NCBI GenBank assembly: GCA_938041695.1
Contig: CALISI010000031.1
Span: forward strand, 77,851 to 141,850
Length of the DNA stretch: 64,000 nt
Direction of reading: 5' to 3'
From: an uncultured Actinomyces sp.
GTDB taxonomy: Bacteria > Actinomycetota > Actinomycetes > Actinomycetales > Actinomycetaceae
Numbering within the stretch: the stretch's first letter is position 1; each line of letters begins with the position of its first letter. The translations under genes and the position numbers were made by a program. Positions 61,678 to 64,000 of this stretch are shown here, piece by piece. The notes under the pieces were generated by a model. It had not been told where the DNA came from, did not search any database, and saw nothing but the letters and a program-made list of their open reading frames with translations.

Positions 61678-64000
61678 CAGGCCTCGTCGTCCAAATCTGC
61701 CGTCGCCTCGAGGAGCTGCTCAAGCTCCTCTTCACCCGGCAGGAAAGCCGGCGTTTCAGCACCAGGCTCCGGCAGGCTGTCCGCATTCGCGGCGACGTCG
61801 AAGAAATCGTCGTCATCCGCGGGCGCCACGGTCGGCTCGGGCGCGGTGACGATACCCGCAGGATCGTCGTTGCTAACAACGGTGATCTCCGGGCACGAAG
61901 GAACGGCCCCCGTGGCGTCCGCGTATTCCCATGCAGCGGCGGCGAGTGCACGGTAGGAGTCGATCGTGATCGTCACCGGCTCGGTCAGCTCGACCTCGTC
62001 AAGGGTCAACACACCAGAACGGTGCGCTTTTGCGACCTGGGACAGTCCGCACGTCCACGTCCCGTCACGATGATGCTTCGGTGCGGGGTGTGCCTCCAGC
62101 AGGCCACGCATATCGATCGCGAGGTAGCTGGGGCGCTGGCCGCGGGGCGCACGGATGACGTCGCTGGCCATGTGGACACCCGTGAGAACGTGCATGGCGG
62201 GAACACCCGCGGCCACGGCTCCCATGATGTCGGTCTCGAGGCGGTCACCTACGGCGAGCGGGTTCTGCGCACCCACGAGCTCGCTCGCGCGACGATAGAT
62301 GCCCGGCTCAGGCTTTCCGCCGGCTGTGGGACGCTTGTGGGTCGCGTGCTGGATCGCGCGCACGAGCGAACCGTTGCCAAGCGCCTGCCCACGCTCAACG
62401 GGCAGCGTCGCGTCGAGGTTGGACGCGTAGAAGGCAGCGCCCCGCTCGATTGCGAATGCACCCTCGGACAGAAGCGCCCAATCCACCTGCTTATCGAGGC
62501 CCTGCACGACGGCGGCGGGCTCATCGTCAGCACTATCAACGAGAACGAAGCCACGCTCTTCCAGCGCGAGGCGCAGACCCGCACCACCAATCACGAAGAC
62601 CTTCGAGCCTTCCTCAAGCTCCTCAGCCATGATCGCGGCAATATCCATCGCGGAGGTCATAATCATGTCAGCCGTCGCGTCAAAGTCCATGCTGTTGAGC
62701 TTCTCGGTCACTTGCGCAGGCGTACGCATTGCATTGTTGGTGACGAAGGCAGAAGCCATACCAAGCTCACGCGCTTCAACGACGGACAAAGCCGCATGCT
62801 CGATACGCTCGTCGCCCGACCACGCGGTGCCATCAAGGTCAAGGAGAGCACAATCGTAGTCCTCAGCGAGGGCGTTGCCGGTGCCACGCAACGGCGAACG
62901 CTTCCCATCGACATCTGAATCCTGGTACAGGGCAACGTCGATGATCTCAGCATCTTCAGCAGCGGCAGGCATAGCATCGAGAACCTCGCCGGCTTCGTCG
63001 TCGCGACCGAGCTCTGTCAGGCGCTGTGCCTTCACTTCCATCAGGCGACGACGCAGTTCGTCATCGGCAGAGGCAGGCAGTGCAGCGAGAGCATCGTCGA
63101 CGATCACGAGGCCCACGTCAGCCTGGCCGAGGTCGGCGCGGGCACCGGAGGAGACGAGGACGAGCTCGACCTGCTCAGCGAGATCAAGCGACGAGGCATC
63201 GGTTGCGTCGATGATTTCGACGGCCTTCTCCGGATGGCCAAGACCACGTTCGGCATCTGCCTCGACTGCACGCAGCGATGAATCGCCACGCATACGACGG
63301 ACCGCACGGACCTCGCGCAGAGCTTCCTCGTAGCGGCCGGACGCGTAAGCAGTGAGAGCAGCGGCCTCACGCACAACATCGACGCGACCGGCGCGGGAAA
63401 CCGCCGCCTGAGCGTGCTGATACGCAGCCTCCGGATCGAGATCGATCAGCTGCCCAGCCATCACGAGATGACGCGCAACGATGTCTCGGTTAGGGCCGGA
63501 AAGGGTGGCAAGGGCACGCAGCACATCACGGTCGAGCTCATCGGCGCTAACACCGGCCGGAATCGTCGGTTCGTTTCCGTTCGGCGACACGTATTCATCC
63601 GTCGACGAATAGTTCTTATACGAAGCATCCTTACGGCGGTCGTCGCGGAAACCACCACGATGATCGTCCCTACGCTGGTAGCCACCACGTCGATCATCAC
63701 GACGCTGGAAACCACCACGATCCCCACGGCGCTCATCGCGACCACCGAAATCACGACGATCATTGTCACGACGCTGGAAGTCACGGCGCTCGCCATCACG
63801 ACGCTCGTAACCACCCCGGCGATCATCACGCTGCTGGTAGCCACCACGTCGATCATCACGACGCTGGAAACCACCACGATCCCCACGGCGCTCATCGCGA
63901 CCACCGAAATCACGACGATCATTGTCACGACGCTGGAAGTCACGGCGCTCGTAACCACCCCGGCGATCATCACGCTGCTGGTAGCCACCACGTCGATCAT
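61677..64000 (-). CDS. Arg/Asp/Gly-repeat + TPR + HAD phosphatase fusion (N-terminus beyond window)
   Basis: 773 residues in the window. Residues 1-120 are low-complexity DRRGGY, RRDDRR, RRDFQRRDND and FGGRDERRGDRGG repeats. After a linker, about 150-350 are TPR-like helices (Rv1691-like), and about 380-610 a HAD-IIA phosphatase (Rv1692/NagD-like) with CALLDLDGTAWSGD, VTNNAMRTPAQV, KPEPGIYRRA and AVGDRLETDI. The C-terminal 170 residues add a further domain (LTLDEVELTEPVTITIDSYRAL) and an acidic tail. The GTG at 63590 is not the start because the frame stays open to the window edge with matching repeats. Two proteins of M. tuberculosis are joined here. A role in RNA or ribosome binding by the repeat arm is inference. 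Confidence 0.8.
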   Translation of the reverse strand, partial: DRRGGYQQRDDRRGGYERRDFQRRDNDRRDFGGRDERRGDRGGFQRRDDRRGGYQQRDDRRGGYERRDGERRDFQRRDNDRRDFGGRDERRGDRGGFQRRDDRRGGYQRRDDHRGGFRDDRRKDASYKNYSSTDEYVSPNGNEPTIPAGVSADELDRDVLRALATLSGPNRDIVARHLVMAGQLIDLDPEAAYQHAQAAVSRAGRVDVVREAAALTAYASGRYEEALREVRAVRRMRGDSSLRAVEADAERGLGHPEKAVEIIDATDASSLDLAEQVELVLVSSGARADLGQADVGLVIVDDALAALPASADDELRRRLMEVKAQRLTELGRDDEAGEVLDAMPAAAEDAEIIDVALYQDSDVDGKRSPLRGTGNALAEDYDCALLDLDGTAWSGDERIEHAALSVVEARELGMASAFVTNNAMRTPAQVTEKLNSMDFDATADMIMTSAMDIAAIMAEELEEGSKVFVIGGAGLRLALEERGFVLVDSADDEPAAVVQGLDKQVDWALLSEGAFAIERGAAFYASNLDATLPVERGQALGNGSLVRAIQHATHKRPTAGGKPEPGIYRRASELVGAQNPLAVGDRLETDIMGAVAAGVPAMHVLTGVHMASDVIRAPRGQRPSYLAIDMRGLLEAHPAPKHHRDGTWTCGLSQVAKAHRSGVLTLDEVELTEPVTITIDSYRALAAAAWEYADATGAVPSCPEITVVSNDDPAGIVTAPEPTVAPADDDDFFDVAANADSLPEPGAETPAFLPGEEELEQLLEATADLDDEA
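63661..64000. repeat. Coding tandem repeat encoding the Arg/Asp/Gly-rich arm
   Basis: Units recur at 159 bases (first) and 144 bases (second); the difference is exactly one five-codon block (GERRD). Sub-repeats of 12-15 bases fill each unit. All steps are multiples of three, so copy changes keep the reading frame. The array continues past the window edge. Confidence 0.85.

Noticed and set aside
61398..62918. Plus-strand frame of about 500 codons opposite the HAD fusion
   Set aside because: The minus strand has complete HAD motifs and a TGATG junction to the next gene, so the plus frame is a shadow.
63661..64000. CRISPR-like array
   Set aside because: Repeats are not separated by unique spacers of equal length; they are coding, in multiples of three, and continue the frame of the TPR/HAD protein.
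63461..64000. Minus-strand Val/Ile-rich frame starting at base 64000
   Set aside because: It is a second frame through the same repeat DNA; the frame that encodes Arg/Asp/Gly repeats joins the TPR domain without a break.

Overview
The window is chromosomal core DNA from a high-GC Gram-positive actinobacterium. It carries pupylation genes, a PyrR-headed pyrimidine operon, leaderless-looking promoters and GTG/TTG starts. Two blocks follow the gene order I recall from Mycobacterium tuberculosis (Rv1691-Rv1700, and the Rv2118c/Rv2119-mpa-dop-pup region), but genes are missing or fused compared with that species. Absence of 20S proteasome genes beside pup and queuine-salvage genes would suit an Actinomyces/Schaalia-like member of the Actinomycetaceae; that placement is inference. 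No rRNA, IS element, prophage or CRISPR array was seen, and there is one tRNA (Leu, GAG).

Layout. 1-1430: pyrR-pyrB (minus, pyrB cut by the edge). 1431-2130: a CsoR-type double operator and a small DUF2249 gene. 2208-6787: aroC-aroK-aroB-(degenerate shikimate kinase)-efp-nusB operon (minus). 6848-13585: trmI-arc-dop-pup-pafA-FKBP operon (minus), a pupylation system without prcBA; the 58-codon pup gene is at 9272-9448. 13665-15459: a RecB-like Fe-S nuclease and an aldo/keto-reductase-fold protein lacking the catalytic residues. 15605-18979: small acidic protein, FAD oxidoreductase, MazG-like NTPase, FrnE-like protein, tRNA-Leu, MarR regulator. 19068-29430: HAD phosphatase, then a split DNA-damage mutasome (dnaE2, and imuA-imuB 4 kb away), each part with its own LexA/SOS box, flanking a zinc dehydrogenase and a SWIM-SNF2 helicase. 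29559-34439: PEBP protein, trmL, membrane protein, lpdA-sucB. 34504-36642: a kinase-like membrane protein and a DUF4191 protein. 36786-40502: an amino-acid ABC importer with two tandem paralogous binding lipoproteins, each preceded by the same TGCATA-rich element. 40595-47013: ABC-F ATPase, queuine salvage pair (yhhQ-tgt), zinc metallopeptidase, acyl-CoA synthetase. 47152-53523: complete sufR-B-D-C-S-U-T iron-sulfur operon (minus) with a palindrome upstream. 53677-64000: operon for a TPR/HAD fusion, small protein, tlyA, nadK, recN, steA, steB, then pyrG and a Nudix hydrolase; the fusion carries an Arg/Asp/Gly-rich repeat arm that runs off the window.

How they work together: most genes sit in translationally coupled operons (ATGA, GTGA, TGATG overlaps). 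Items that depart most from the usual pattern are the proteasome-less pupylation operon whose ARC ATPase lacks the usual proteasome-docking tail, the CsoR-type operator over a Cys-bearing DUF2249 protein, the repeated TGCATA element, three probable pseudoenzymes, and the tandem-repeat arm fused to a phosphatase. I found no wholly new multi-gene system that the sequence alone can prove.
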